This document shows, piece after piece, positions 17,067 through 26,243 of a stretch of DNA of 64,000 nucleotides. The stretch is from NCBI RefSeq assembly GCF_003990045.1, contig NZ_RZGZ01000002.1:992001-1056000 (forward strand), given 5' to 3'. The notes below the pieces were generated by a model that worked only from the letters and a program-made list of their open reading frames with translations, searched no databases and had not been told where the DNA came from. Within the stretch, counting starts at the first letter, position 1, and each line of letters begins with the position of its first letter. The DNA is from Labedella endophytica. Lineage in GTDB: Bacteria > Actinomycetota > Actinomycetes > Actinomycetales > Microbacteriaceae. The position numbers and the translations under genes are program-made.

Positions 17067-18650
17067 TCAACCGTCCGTCGCGGCGAGAGGCAGTTCGATC
17101 CGGAAACGCGTGTCACCGGGGCGGCTGTCAACCGACACGGACCCGCCGTGCACCTCGACGACGGCGCGCACGATCGCGAGGCCCAGCCCCGTGCTGCCCG
17201 TGGCGCGCGACCGCGAACTGTCTCCACGCACGAAGCGTTCGAAGACGCGGTCGAGGGTCTCGGGCGCGATGCCCGGCCCGTCGTCCTCGACCGTGATCAC
17301 GACCGGGCCCGCGAGGGCACCGGAATCGGCGTCGGACGCCACCTCCAGACGGGTTCGGACGAGTGTCCCCGGCGGGGTGTGGACGCGGGCATTGGCGAGG
17401 AGATTCGCCACCACCTGGAAGAGCCGGGAGTCGTCGCCCGTGACGAACAGGGGGAGATCATCGTCGGGGAGGTCGACCGTCCAGTCGTGGGTGGGGGCCG
17501 CGACGCTCGCGTCATTGACGGCGTCGACGACCAGGGTACGCATGTCGACCGGTTCCCTCTCGAGGGCTCGCCCCTCGTCCAGGCGCGCCAGCAGCAGCAG
17601 GTCTTCGACGATGGTCGTCATGCGAGCGGCCTCGGATTCGATCCGGCCCAGCGCGTACGTGGCGTCCTCCGGCAGATCCTCCGGGGACATGCGCGTGAGT
17701 TCCGCATAGCCACGGATGGAGGCGAGCGGCGTCCGGAGCTCGTGGCTCGCATCGGAGACGAACCGTCGCACGTTCTCCTCGCTCGCCTGACGCGCGGCGA
17801 GCGCCGCCCCGACGTGCCCGAGCATGCGATTGAACGCGGCCCCGACCCGGCCGACCTCGGTCCTCTCGTCGGCATCGCCGTCGCGAACCCGCACCGCGAG
17901 CGCCACGTCACCCCTCTCGAGCGGGAGCCTCGACACCTCGGTCGCGGTCTGCTCGACCCGCTCGAGCGGCCGCACACTCGCCCGGACGGTCAGGTACGCG
18001 ACGACCGTCGCGATCGCGATCCCTCCGGCGCTCACCCCCAACACGATCCAGACGAGTTGCGACACGGTCTGCTCGAGCGAGTCCATCGGGAGTCCCACGA
18101 TGAAGGTGCTGCCGGCGTCGGTCTCCATCGCCACCACGCGATAGGTTCCCAGGCCGTCGCCGAGATCGATCGTCGTGGGCTCGTCCTCGTCGGCCGCGGA
18201 GAGAAGCTTCGCCGCCGTCGACGCGTAGAGATCCTTCCGCGTGCCACCCTCGTCGAGATACCCGGCATAGGTCACGACACCGTTCTCGATCTCGACGCCG
18301 AGAGTCCCCGCGGATTGCCCGAGGATCCCGATGATCCGACCGGGCCCCGGCTCGTCATCGCCGTACGTCCCAGGCACGGGATAGGGGTAGACGTTCGCAG
18401 GAGCTCTCGCCGCGCGGTCGCTCGCCTGTCCGAGCTCGTCGTCGAGGCGCTGCGTGAGGATCGACCGCACGCTCAGGATGCTGACGAGGCCGATGACGAG
18501 GGCGGCGAGCGTGATGAGGACGACGGTGGCGAGCGTGAGACGGCGACGCAAGGACCACCCGTCGAGGCGCGACAAGGCGACGGGGCGGCGCTCGCCACCG
18601 GTATCGGCAGCGGATCCGTCGACACCACGGATTCCGCTCGCCGCTGTCAC
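17067..18650 (-). CDS. Two-component sensor histidine kinase (OmpR-partner type)
   Basis: A 527-residue membrane kinase. Transmembrane helices lie at about 39-60 and 198-220 and bracket an external sensor region of about 135 residues. Then come HAMP (about 222-275), the dimerisation/phosphoacceptor domain SDASHELRTPLASIRGYAEL with H303, and the ATPase domain with the N box (VVANLLANARVHTPPGT), G1 (VEDDGPGI) and G2 (GLGLAIV). GTG start overlaps the response-regulator stop by four bases. The signal is unknown; the APC permease just upstream is divergently placed and might be a target (inference). Confidence 0.95.
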   Translation of the reverse strand: MTAASGIRGVDGSAADTGGERRPVALSRLDGWSLRRRLTLATVVLITLAALVIGLVSILSVRSILTQRLDDELGQASDRAARAPANVYPYPVPGTYGDDEPGPGRIIGILGQSAGTLGVEIENGVVTYAGYLDEGGTRKDLYASTAAKLLSAADEDEPTTIDLGDGLGTYRVVAMETDAGSTFIVGLPMDSLEQTVSQLVWIVLGVSAGGIAIATVVAYLTVRASVRPLERVEQTATEVSRLPLERGDVALAVRVRDGDADERTEVGRVGAAFNRMLGHVGAALAARQASEENVRRFVSDASHELRTPLASIRGYAELTRMSPEDLPEDATYALGRIESEAARMTTIVEDLLLLARLDEGRALEREPVDMRTLVVDAVNDASVAAPTHDWTVDLPDDDLPLFVTGDDSRLFQVVANLLANARVHTPPGTLVRTRLEVASDADSGALAGPVVITVEDDGPGIAPETLDRVFERFVRGDSSRSRATGSTGLGLAIVRAVVEVHGGSVSVDSRPGDTRFRIELPLAATDG

Positions 18651-19405
18651 GAGCCGGCTGCCTTGATCATGTAGCCGGCTCCCCGCACCGTGTGGATCAT
18701 CGGGTCACGACCGGCGTCGACCTTCTTGCGCAGGTACGAGATGTAGAGCTCGACGACACTCGCGCGACCGTCGAAGTCGTAGCTCCAGACCCGATCGAGG
18801 ATCTGCGGCTTGCTGAGGACGCGTCGCGGGTTCCGCATGAGGTAGCGCAGGAGCTCGAACTCGGTGGCGGTGAGCTCCACGGGTGTGCCCGCGCGGGAGA
18901 CCTCGTAGCTGTCCTCGTTCAGTTCGAGGTCACCGACGGTGATGATCGGCGTGTTGGCCGCCGACGTCAGCGCCGTGCGCCGGATGAGCCCCCGCAGACG
19001 CGCGACGACCTCCTCCAGGCTGAAGGGTTTCGTCACGTAGTCGTCGCCGCCCGCCGTGAGCCCGGCCAGGCGGTCGTCGAGGGAGTCCTTCGCCGTCAGG
19101 AAGAGGACAGGGGTGTCGTCGTTCTGCGCTCGCAAACGGTGGAGCACCTCGAGCCCATCGAGCCCCGGCATCATCACGTCGAGGACGAGGGCATCCGGCC
19201 GGAAGTCGCGCACGACCCCGAGCGCTGCGTGACCGTCGGCAGCCGTCCTCACGTCCCACCCCTCGTATCGCAGTGCCATGCGCAGCAGGTCCGTGAGGCT
19301 CTGCTCGTCGTCCACGACGAGCACGCGGATGGGCGAACCATCGGGCTTCGTGAGGGGAGCCGGGCGGGAGGAGGACGCATGGCCGGAAGTTGTCATGTTC
19401 CTCAT
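18647..19405 (-). CDS. OmpR/PhoB-family response regulator
   Basis: A 252-residue regulator with a receiver domain (acidic pair D32-D33, phospho-acceptor D76 in LVLDVMMPG, switch LTAKD) and a C-terminal winged helix ending TVRGAGYMIKA, typical of OmpR/PhoB. The N-terminal 25 residues are non-conserved, so the start could be 19405 or the ATG three codons in (19396); neither has a clear ribosome site. It is first in a coupled operon with the histidine kinase (GTGA overlap). It likely binds direct repeats in DNA near its own or neighbouring promoters; none was assigned. Confidence 0.95.
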   Translation of the reverse strand: MRNMTTSGHASSSRPAPLTKPDGSPIRVLVVDDEQSLTDLLRMALRYEGWDVRTAADGHAALGVVRDFRPDALVLDVMMPGLDGLEVLHRLRAQNDDTPVLFLTAKDSLDDRLAGLTAGGDDYVTKPFSLEEVVARLRGLIRRTALTSAANTPIITVGDLELNEDSYEVSRAGTPVELTATEFELLRYLMRNPRRVLSKPQILDRVWSYDFDGRASVVELYISYLRKKVDAGRDPMIHTVRGAGYMIKAAGS

Positions 19406-19531
19406 TATCGAGACGGAGCTATGAATGCACTATGGATTGGGGCGGCGCCCGCTTCGAACCGCGGATGACACCCAGACCCCGGCATCGGTGCAGAATAGTG
19501 CGGTCCCCCGCACAGCACGAGGAGCTCCACC

Positions 19532-21022
19532 ATGTCATTCCTCTCCAGCCTCACGCGCACGAAGAGCATCGAGGCCTCGATCGCGGACTCGCATGCCGCA
19601 GGCCGCACCCTGACTCGTTCCCTTACCTGGTGGGACCTCGCGGTCATGGGTGTCGCGGTCGCGGTCGGAGCCGGCATCTTCTCGGTCGGGGCGAACGCCG
19701 CGGCCAACTACGCCGGTCCGTCGATCTCGATCGGCTTCATCCTCGCCGCCATCACGTGCGCCCTCGCGATCATGGCCTACGCGGAGTTCGCGTCGAGCGT
19801 GCCGGTCGCCGGTTCCGCCTACACCTTCACCTACGCGACCCTCGGCGAGGGGCTCGCCTGGATCATCGGCTGGGACCTCATCCTCGAGATGCTCACGGCG
19901 GCCGCGGTGATCGCGAGCTACTGGGGCGTCTACCTCGACGAGGTGTTCAACATCTGGGGCCTCAGCATCGCGCCGACGATCCCCGTGCTCGGGCTCGAGG
20001 TGAACTGGGGCGCGTTCCTCATCGTCGCGATCTTCACGACCCTGCTCGCCCTCGGGACGAAGCTCTCGGCGCGCGTGAGTTCCGTCTTCACCGTCATCAA
20101 GGTCGTGACGGTCCTCTTCGTGATCGTCGTCGGCGCGTTCTACGTGAACCCCGCGAATTTCTCCCCCTTCATCCCTCCGGCCCAGCCGACCGGGGGAGGC
20201 GCGTCGGACGTCTGGACGCAGTCCCTCTTCTCCTTCCTCTCGGGCGCCGAGCCGGCGACCTACGGCGTCTTCGGCCTGCTCGCCGGGGCGTCGATCGTGT
20301 TCTTCGCCTTCATCGGCTTCGACGTCGTCGCGACGAGCGCCGAGGAGGTCAAGAACCCGAAGAAGAACCTGCCGCTCGGGATCTTCCTCGGACTCGGCAT
20401 CGTCACGGTCCTCTACATCGGCGTCAGCATCGTCCTGACGGGCATGGTGCCGTACACGGTGCTGGCCGAGGCGGAAGCGCCCTCGCTCGCGACCGCCTTC
20501 ATCGCCGTGGGAGCCGACTGGGCCGCCCAGGTGATCTCGGTGAGCATCCTCCTCGGACTCACCACGGTGATCATGGTGCTGCTGCTCGGCCTCGCACGCA
20601 TCCTGTTCTCGATGAGCCGCGACGGCCTCCTCCCCCGGTCCTGGAGCAAGACCTCGGCGACGCGACACACGCCCATCCGTCTGCAGATCGGCGCGGGAGC
20701 GGTGGTCGCTCTGCTCGCCGGACTGACGGACGTCGGGATCCTCGAGGAGATGATCAACATCGGAACACTGTCGGCGTTCGTGCTCGTGAGCATCTCGGTG
20801 ATCGTGCTGCGGAGGAAGTACCCGAACCGCGACATCGCCTACCGGATGCCGTGGTCCCCTGTCCTGCCGATCATCTCGGCGGCGCTGTGCCTCTGGCTGA
20901 TGCTCAACCTCACGACCCTGACGTGGGCGCGGTTCCTCGTCTGGTTGATCATCGGTGCTGCGATCTACCTCCTGTACGGTCGTCGGCACTCGCGCCTCGC
21001 GCAGGATCAGCAGCTCGCCTGA
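19532..21022 (+). CDS. APC-family amino acid permease
   Basis: A 496-residue integral membrane protein with about 12 helices. Helix 1 contains GVAVAVGAGIFSVGA, the unwound Gly-rich substrate loop of APC transporters. The sequences IGFDVVATSAEEVKNPKKNLPLGI and ARILFSMSRDGLLP place it with cationic-amino-acid/YfnA-like permeases. ATG with GAGGAG seven bases upstream. Divergent from the two-component operon across 126 bases and followed by a long hairpin terminator. It imports an amino acid by proton symport; which one is not determined. Confidence 0.92.
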   Translation: MSFLSSLTRTKSIEASIADSHAAGRTLTRSLTWWDLAVMGVAVAVGAGIFSVGANAAANYAGPSISIGFILAAITCALAIMAYAEFASSVPVAGSAYTFTYATLGEGLAWIIGWDLILEMLTAAAVIASYWGVYLDEVFNIWGLSIAPTIPVLGLEVNWGAFLIVAIFTTLLALGTKLSARVSSVFTVIKVVTVLFVIVVGAFYVNPANFSPFIPPAQPTGGGASDVWTQSLFSFLSGAEPATYGVFGLLAGASIVFFAFIGFDVVATSAEEVKNPKKNLPLGIFLGLGIVTVLYIGVSIVLTGMVPYTVLAEAEAPSLATAFIAVGADWAAQVISVSILLGLTTVIMVLLLGLARILFSMSRDGLLPRSWSKTSATRHTPIRLQIGAGAVVALLAGLTDVGILEEMINIGTLSAFVLVSISVIVLRRKYPNRDIAYRMPWSPVLPIISAALCLWLMLNLTTLTWARFLVWLIIGAAIYLLYGRRHSRLAQDQQLA

Positions 21023-21027
21023 CCCTC

Positions 21028-21083
21028 GATGTGCGGACATCGGTCGTGTCGGGTGAGCGCGCGAGGACCGATGTCCGCACATC
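21028..21083 (+). terminator. Long hairpin after the amino acid permease
   Basis: An 18-bp perfect stem (21028-21045 with 21066-21083, GATGTGCGGACATCGGTC) encloses a 20-base loop, starting six bases after the permease stop. No U-run follows. Confidence 0.6.
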
Positions 21084-21116
21084 CGCGACGGGGTCCACGT
21101 CGGAAGGGGAGGCGGT

Positions 21117-21128
21117 TAGGCTCGATGC
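21117..21128 (+). promoter_or_regulatory. Leaderless promoter -10 (TAGGCT)
   Basis: TAGGCT at 21117-21122 lies six bases before the GTG start at 21129. There is no ribosome site in the gap, so the transcript probably begins at the start codon. Confidence 0.55.
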
Positions 21129-21971
21129 GTGGCTGACCTCTCCTCCTTCCGTCGCCTGGCGGACCCGCACAGCATCGAGTTCGGCGTCGCATCGACGGTC
21201 GTCATCGGCGCGCTGTCCCTCATCGATCCCGGGCCTCTCCGTCCGGGAGCCCGCGCGCTCTACCGGACGACGATCGCCGGCCTCGCGGCCGCGATGACAT
21301 GGGTGACCGTGCGCCACGAGACCGCATCCGTGGAGGTCCGTGTCGGGACGACGATCGGGGCGACCGGGGCCACCTTCGGTCTGATGGGGGCCGGAGAGGC
21401 GATCGACGCACGGATGCAGCGGGGGCTCCAGCGGATGGGCGTGCACCGACCGCGGCTCGTGCTCGCAGCGACGGGCGCGGCGTTCGCCGCCGCCACGTTC
21501 CTCGCCGATCGTGCCGTCGCCGAGCGCCAGGCCGACCTCGGCGACGAGCCCTTCGGTTGGGAGGACCGTCCCCTGTCCGACACGGTCCGTGTCCTCACCG
21601 CCGCGCTCCTCGCGCGAACGGATTCCTTCGGCGCCCCCGAACTGCGTTCGCAGCTCGTCACGGCACGCGAGCGGACCTTCACGGACGAACGATTCCGTTC
21701 GCCGTCGTTCGTGCAGTTCGTCGTGGCCGACGACGCTCCTCTGGCCGTGCCGGGGAACGCCGCGTTCCCCGTGACCGCGCGATTCGCGACGGACGACGGA
21801 ACGCTCTACGTCGTGACCCTCGGCATCGGGGAGGGCCGCCTGTCGTCCCTCGAGATCGTCGAGGTGACGGACGACGGCGCCGAGCCGACGAACGAGGTCG
21901 AGCGGTGGCCGGAGGCCCACGAGGTCACCCTGCACGTGGAGACGCCGCAGGGCACCGTCCCCCTCGGCTGA
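21129..21971 (+). CDS. Uncharacterised membrane protein
   Basis: A 280-residue protein that I do not recognise. The N-terminal 130 residues hold three to four hydrophobic segments (about 17-32, 43-57, 73-90, 105-125). The C-terminal 150 residues are soluble and look like an alpha/beta domain (ADDAPLAVPGNAAFPVTARF, DGTLYVVTLGIGEGRLSSLEIVEV). The GTG start is set by a TAGGCT box six bases upstream, suggesting a leaderless message. It stands alone between two hairpins. Codon use looks native. Confidence 0.7.
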   Translation: MADLSSFRRLADPHSIEFGVASTVVIGALSLIDPGPLRPGARALYRTTIAGLAAAMTWVTVRHETASVEVRVGTTIGATGATFGLMGAGEAIDARMQRGLQRMGVHRPRLVLAATGAAFAAATFLADRAVAERQADLGDEPFGWEDRPLSDTVRVLTAALLARTDSFGAPELRSQLVTARERTFTDERFRSPSFVQFVVADDAPLAVPGNAAFPVTARFATDDGTLYVVTLGIGEGRLSSLEIVEVTDDGAEPTNEVERWPEAHEVTLHVETPQGTVPLG

Positions 21972-21990
21972 GCCGGGCCGCCGATTCGGT

Positions 21991-22056
21991 GACCGCTACA
22001 GGAAACGCCGACCGCGCCACGAGATCGTGGCGCGGTCGGCTGACTGTGTAGCGGTC
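21991..22056. terminator. Nested perfect hairpin between convergent genes
   Basis: The outer pair GACCGCTACA (21991-22000) matches TGTAGCGGTC (22047-22056). The inner 16-bp pair (22007-22022 with 22025-22040) is perfect. It sits between two convergent stop codons and so probably serves both directions. Confidence 0.7.
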
Positions 22057-22060
22057 GAGA

Positions 22061-23074
22061 CTACTGGTTGCTGAAAGCCGCGTCGAAGGACGCCTCCGGG
22101 CGCTTCCACAACAGCGAGCGGATGTAGCCGATGGCCTCCTTCGCACCGTGGAGACGGTCCATGCCGGCGTCCTCCCACTCGATGGAGATGGGCCCGTCGT
22201 AGCCGATCGCGTCGAGTGCGCGGAAGGCGTCCTCCCACGGCACGTCGCCGTGGCCCGTGGAGACGAAGTCCCACCCGCGACGCGGGTCGCCCCAGGGGAG
22301 GTGGGAGCCGAGGACGCCCGGTCGACCGGTGTTCGGGCGCAGGCGCGTGTCCTTGCAGTCGACGTGGTAGATCCGGTCCTGGAAGTCCCAGATGAACCCG
22401 ACGGTGTCGACGCCCTGCCACATCATGTGCGACGGGTCCCAGTTGAAGCCGAAGGCCGGGCGCCGCCCGATCGCCTCGAGCGTCCGCACGCTCGTCCAGT
22501 GGTCGTAGGCGATCTCGGACGGGTGAACCTCGTGGGCGAACCTCACGCCCTCGTCGTCGAAGACGTCGAGGATCGGGTTCCAGCGGTTCGCGAAGTCCTC
22601 GTAGCCCGCGTCGATGACGTCGGCGCCGACGGGCGGGAACATCGCGACGTACGGCCAGATCTTCGATCCCGTGAAGCCGACGACCGTGTCGACGCCGAGT
22701 TTCCGCGCGACACGGGCCGAGCGCTTCATGTCCTCGGCGGCCCGCTGTCGGACTCCTTCGGCGTCGCCATCGCCCCACACGTACGGCCGCAGGATGGCCT
22801 TGTGCCGGAAGTCGATGGGATCGTCGCACACGGCCTGGCCGCCGAGGTGGTTCGAGATCGCCCACACCTTGAGGTCGTAGCGATCGAGGATCTCGAGCCG
22901 GCTCGCAAGGTAGGCGTCGTCCTCGTCGGCCCGCTTCAGGTCGAGGTGGTCGCCGGACGCGGCGATCTCGAGACCGTCGTAACCCCATTCGGAGGCGAGT
23001 CGAGCGACTTCCTCGAACGGGAGGTCGGCCCACTGCCCGGTGAACAGGGTGACGGGATGGGTGGATTCGGTCAT
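22061..23074 (-). CDS. Sugar phosphate isomerase/epimerase family TIM-barrel protein (xylose isomerase-like)
   Basis: A 337-residue AP-endonuclease-2 type TIM barrel. Metal-ligand motifs are visible: HEVHPSE (181-187, E182), NWDPSHM (211-217, D213/H216), HVDCKD (237-242) and SIEWED (297-302). These should hold a Mn or Zn ion for isomerisation, epimerisation or lyase chemistry on a keto-sugar. ATG preceded by GAGGAG. It is the distal gene of the leftward sugar operon, 79 bases after an oxidoreductase. Related families include inosose dehydratase IolE and the catalytic subunits of glycoside-cleaving enzymes that act on 3-keto sugars. Substrate unknown. Confidence 0.85.
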   Translation of the reverse strand: MTESTHPVTLFTGQWADLPFEEVARLASEWGYDGLEIAASGDHLDLKRADEDDAYLASRLEILDRYDLKVWAISNHLGGQAVCDDPIDFRHKAILRPYVWGDGDAEGVRQRAAEDMKRSARVARKLGVDTVVGFTGSKIWPYVAMFPPVGADVIDAGYEDFANRWNPILDVFDDEGVRFAHEVHPSEIAYDHWTSVRTLEAIGRRPAFGFNWDPSHMMWQGVDTVGFIWDFQDRIYHVDCKDTRLRPNTGRPGVLGSHLPWGDPRRGWDFVSTGHGDVPWEDAFRALDAIGYDGPISIEWEDAGMDRLHGAKEAIGYIRSLLWKRPEASFDAAFSNQ

Positions 23075-23153
23075 GACGTTCTCCTCGATGAGTGCGTCCA
23101 GCCGATCGGGCCGGGACGGGTGTTCCTGCGGGCTGAGCCGGGTGTGGATCGCC

Positions 23154-24242
23154 CTAGGCGACGTCGACCCAGGCGCCGGAATCGGCGGCGCCCATGACGG
23201 CCTCCGTCACGAGTCCGGCCCGGAGACCGTCGGCGAAGACGGGGAGTCCCCCCGGGTCCTCTCCGCGGATGGCCGCATACGTGTCGGCGACGAACGCGTT
23301 GAACGCGTCCTGGTACCCCTGCGCGTGACCGGCCGGTACGGCGACGAGCCGCGCGGCGTCCGGCGCGAGCTGTTCGGCATCGCGCGGGAGGACGACGCTT
23401 CCGCTCCGCCGCCCGAGCCAGATCGTCTCCGGCTGCTCCTGGTCGAAGACGATCGACTCGGCGTCGCCCGAGATCTCGACGAGGAGCCGGTTCTTCCGTC
23501 CGGGCGCCACTTGCGACACGAGGAAGGTGCCGATCGCACCCGACGCCGTCTCGACCGTGGCGGCGACGGCGTCTTCCGTGGTGACGGCGCTGTGTTCGGC
23601 GCGATCCGCGAAGAACGTGCGTTTCGCGGCGGCGACTCGTACCACCCGGTCCCCCGTCACGAACTCGACGAGGTCGACGAGGTGGGACCCGATGTCCGCG
23701 AAGGCACGGGAGCGTCCACCGGCGGCCTCGTCCACGCGCCAGTTGTCGTCCGAGGACTGCAGGAGCCAGTCCTGCAGGTAGGACGCGTTGATCGTCAGGA
23801 GCCGGCCGGTCTCGCCGGCGGCGACGCGCGCACGTGCCTCTCGGACGAGCGGATGGAAGCGATAGACGAACGGCACGCTCGCGACGACCGCGGCAGCATC
23901 GGCCGCATCGGTCAGCCGCCGCGCATCCGCGACCGTCGTGGCGAGGGGCTTCTCGCACACGACGTGCTTGCCCGCGGCGACGACCCGTTCCGCCTGCTCG
24001 GCGTGGAGGGCGTTGGGGGTGCACACGTGCACGACCCCGATCCGCGGGTCGTCCACGAGGTCGTCGAGCGACGCGAACCCCCGCTCGATCCCGAGCCGCT
24101 CGGCGGCGGAGTCGGAGCGGGCAGGCGACGACGACGCGATGCCGATGAGCTGCGCCCCGGCTGCGCGCGACGCGCGCGAGTGCACCTCGGCCATGAAGCC
24201 GCCGCCGACGATTCCGACCCCGAGGCCCGTCGCGAACGCCAT
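23154..24242 (-). CDS. Gfo/Idh/MocA-family NAD(P)-dependent oxidoreductase
   Basis: A 362-residue sugar/inositol dehydrogenase-type protein. The N-terminal Rossmann fold starts [14 protein letters not shown] (8-21). The catalytic CEKPLA motif has K98, and [14 protein letters not shown] carries the second conserved active-site segment (Asp...His). The rest is the mixed alpha/beta substrate domain. The ATG at 24242 lies two bases after the upstream gene's stop; a longer frame would overlap that gene and is rejected. It oxidises or reduces a sugar carbon using NAD(P). Second of two such genes in tandem, with only moderate similarity between them, which suggests different steps. Confidence 0.88.
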   Translation of the reverse strand: MAFATGLGVGIVGGGFMAEVHSRASRAAGAQLIGIASSSPARSDSAAERLGIERGFASLDDLVDDPRIGVVHVCTPNALHAEQAERVVAAGKHVVCEKPLATTVADARRLTDAADAAAVVASVPFVYRFHPLVREARARVAAGETGRLLTINASYLQDWLLQSSDDNWRVDEAAGGRSRAFADIGSHLVDLVEFVTGDRVVRVAAAKRTFFADRAEHSAVTTEDAVAATVETASGAIGTFLVSQVAPGRKNRLLVEISGDAESIVFDQEQPETIWLGRRSGSVVLPRDAEQLAPDAARLVAVPAGHAQGYQDAFNAFVADTYAAIRGEDPGGLPVFADGLRAGLVTEAVMGAADSGAWVDVA

Positions 24243-24244
24243 GA

Positions 24245-25342
24245 TCAGAGCGTCCGCTCCGACGGGTCCCACGCTTCCGGCAGCGCGGGCGCGACCTCGA
24301 CCGAACTGGCGACATCGACGGGCGTGCCGCTCTCTCCGGCCTCGATCGTCGACTGCATGACGTCGAGCACGTGGAAGGCCAACTCACCGGAGGCGCGCTC
24401 GGGCACGCCGGCCCGGATCGCCCGGGCGAGCTCCACGACACCGGTGCCGCGCGAGAACGTCGAACCGACGGCCGAAACGGTGCGCGGCTCGTCCTCGTCG
24501 CCCTGAACGAGCAGGTCGCCGTCGAAGGTGTTCGGGTCCGGAACGGTGAGCGTGCCGTCGACCCCGGCGACCTCGAACTGCGTCCGGCGGAGCTTCGAGT
24601 CGAAACTGAAGACGGACTGCGCGGTCTGGCCGCTCTCGAACTCGAAGAGCGCGGCGACGTGCGTCGGCACCGTGACATCGAAGCTCTCACCCGCGCGCGG
24701 TCCCGAACCGATCACGCGCGACGCCTTCGCCTTCGACGCGACCGCGGACACCCGCTTCACGGGACCGAAGAACTGCACGAGCGTCGTGATGTAGTACGGG
24801 CCGATGTCGAACAACGGGCCCGCGCCCTCCTGGAAGAGGAAGTCGGGGTTGGGGTGCCACGACTCGGGGCCGGGGCCCTGCATGAGCGTCAGTGCCGTGA
24901 GCGGGGCGCCGATCCCGCCCGACTCGATCAACCGGCGCGAGGACTGGATACCCGCACCGAGGAACGTGTCCGGCGCTGTCGCGACGCGCAGGCCGGCTGC
25001 GTGGGCCGCGTCGAGCAGACCCTGGCCGCTCACGCGGTCGAGGGCGAACGGCTTCTCGCTCCACACGTGCTTGCCCGCGGCGAGGATCTGCTCGGCCACC
25101 TGGACGTGGACCTTCGGGATGGTGAGGTTCACGACGATCTCGATCGCGTCGTCTGCGAGGAGCTCGTCGACCGTTCCGGAGGCCGCGATGGAGAACGTCG
25201 ACGCCTGAGCGGCCGCCCGCTCGAGGTCGAGGTCCGCGATGAATCGCACCTCGACGTCGGGGAAGACGGTGAGGTTCTCGAGGTACTGGGTGCTGATGAC
25301 TCCCGCGCCGATGATGCCGACGCCGACGGGACCGGTGCTCAC
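24245..25342 (-). CDS. Gfo/Idh/MocA-family oxidoreductase
   Basis: A 365-residue dehydrogenase with the Rossmann loop GIIGAGVIS (9-17), the SEKPFA motif (K97) and FDIGPYYITTL as the active-site helix. GTG start overlaps the upstream epimerase stop by four bases (GTGA); its own stop is two bases before the next oxidoreductase. The tight packing means a single transcript and probably consecutive reactions. Sequence suggests a glycoside or amino-sugar substrate but cannot fix it. Confidence 0.88.
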   Translation of the reverse strand: MSTGPVGVGIIGAGVISTQYLENLTVFPDVEVRFIADLDLERAAAQASTFSIAASGTVDELLADDAIEIVVNLTIPKVHVQVAEQILAAGKHVWSEKPFALDRVSGQGLLDAAHAAGLRVATAPDTFLGAGIQSSRRLIESGGIGAPLTALTLMQGPGPESWHPNPDFLFQEGAGPLFDIGPYYITTLVQFFGPVKRVSAVASKAKASRVIGSGPRAGESFDVTVPTHVAALFEFESGQTAQSVFSFDSKLRRTQFEVAGVDGTLTVPDPNTFDGDLLVQGDEDEPRTVSAVGSTFSRGTGVVELARAIRAGVPERASGELAFHVLDVMQSTIEAGESGTPVDVASSVEVAPALPEAWDPSERTL

Positions 25343-26106
25343 TTGTCGTCTCCGTTCGATGCCGCGAGGGCGGTGAGGAATGCGTAGCTCTCGGCGATCG
25401 CTTCAAAGCGGTCACCCTTCGAGTCGTCGAGCTCGACGACGTGCAGCGCGTTCGGGACGGCCGCGACGATGTCCGCGACGGGCAGCGTGCCCGAACCGAC
25501 GGCCACCTGCTCGGTCACATCGGATGTGCCCGATCCGTCCTTCACGTGGATCGCGACGACGCGATCACCGAGTCGGCCGAGCAGGGCGACGGGGTCCTCG
25601 CCGCCGACAACGACCCAGTAGGTGTCCACCTCGAGGACGACTCCGTCGTCGAGGAGTCCGGCGAAGAATTCCAGGGCCGTCTCGCCCTCGATCTTCGAGT
25701 CGATCTCGTGGGCGTGGTTGTGGTACCCGACGCGGACTCCGTGACGCGAGGCCACTGCTGCCGCGACGTTGAGGGCCTCGGCGGTGGCGCGGACGTCTTC
25801 CGCGTTCTGCCAGCGCTCCGTGGGCACGTGCGGGTCGATGACGGTCTCGATGCCGAGTGCCGCGGCCTTCGAGAAGACCTCGTCGAGCTCGGCCTCGCCC
25901 TGTCCGATGAAACCCTGGTGGGTCGTCGGGGCGCGGAGTCCCGACGCGCGCAGCGCCTCACCGAGAGCGGGGCCGAAGTTCACGAAGCCGTACGGCTCGA
26001 TGAGCTCGTAGCCGATGTCGGAGATGCGCTGCAGGGTCGCACCGAGATCCTCGGCCGCCTGCTCACGGACGGTGTAGAGCTGGACGGAAAGCTGGGGGGA
26101 GGTCAA
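25339..26106 (-). CDS. Sugar phosphate isomerase/epimerase (small TIM-barrel form)
   Basis: A 255-residue TIM barrel with LSVQLYTVREQAAEDLGATL at the start, YGFVNFG, GYHNHAHEI, LEVDTYWV and AIHVKDG carrying the expected metal ligands. The TTG start is chosen because GAGGAG sits six bases upstream and the motif LSVQLYTV is the conserved beginning of this family. Extension further upstream would run through the operator and has no ribosome site. First gene of the leftward operon, controlled from the 26107-26243 region. Confidence 0.85.
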   Translation of the reverse strand: MTSPQLSVQLYTVREQAAEDLGATLQRISDIGYELIEPYGFVNFGPALGEALRASGLRAPTTHQGFIGQGEAELDEVFSKAAALGIETVIDPHVPTERWQNAEDVRATAEALNVAAAVASRHGVRVGYHNHAHEIDSKIEGETALEFFAGLLDDGVVLEVDTYWVVVGGEDPVALLGRLGDRVVAIHVKDGSGTSDVTEQVAVGSGTLPVADIVAAVPNALHVVELDDSKGDRFEAIAESYAFLTALAASNGDDK

Positions 26107-26243
26107 TGGTTCTCCTCGAGGTCGGATGGTCGCGTCGGTGCGGGCGCACCGGTGCCCGCACCCAACCTGCCACGGACTTTTGCTGTCTGTCAATCAAAAG
26201 TGACCCCTGGCCCGCACATAGTTGCGTGTGCTTTACTCGAAAC
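26107..26243. promoter_or_regulatory. Divergent promoter region with ROK-type operator
   Basis: The inverted repeat ACTTTTG-N12-CAAAAGT occupies 26176-26201. It overlaps a TTGACA -35 for the leftward operon (complement of 26188-26193). For the rightward gene, TTTACT at 26232-26237 lies six bases before the ATG, a leaderless layout. One operator could thus control both directions. Confidence 0.65.

Noticed and set aside
16983-18674. 563-codon open frame opposite the histidine kinase
   Set aside because: It lacks a ribosome site and any motif; the kinase on the other strand is complete.
19440-19500. Possible tRNA because of TTCGAA-type sequence
   Set aside because: No acceptor stem, anticodon arm or CCA-side pairing can be formed around it.
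19535-21082. 515-codon open frame opposite the amino acid permease
   Set aside because: Extremely rich in Asp, Arg and Glu with no hydrophobic core, a shadow of a membrane-protein gene.
22061-26106. C-glycoside deglycosidase (alpha/beta subunit) system
   Set aside because: TIM-barrel and oxidoreductase genes fit, but no small beta-subunit gene was found in the locus.
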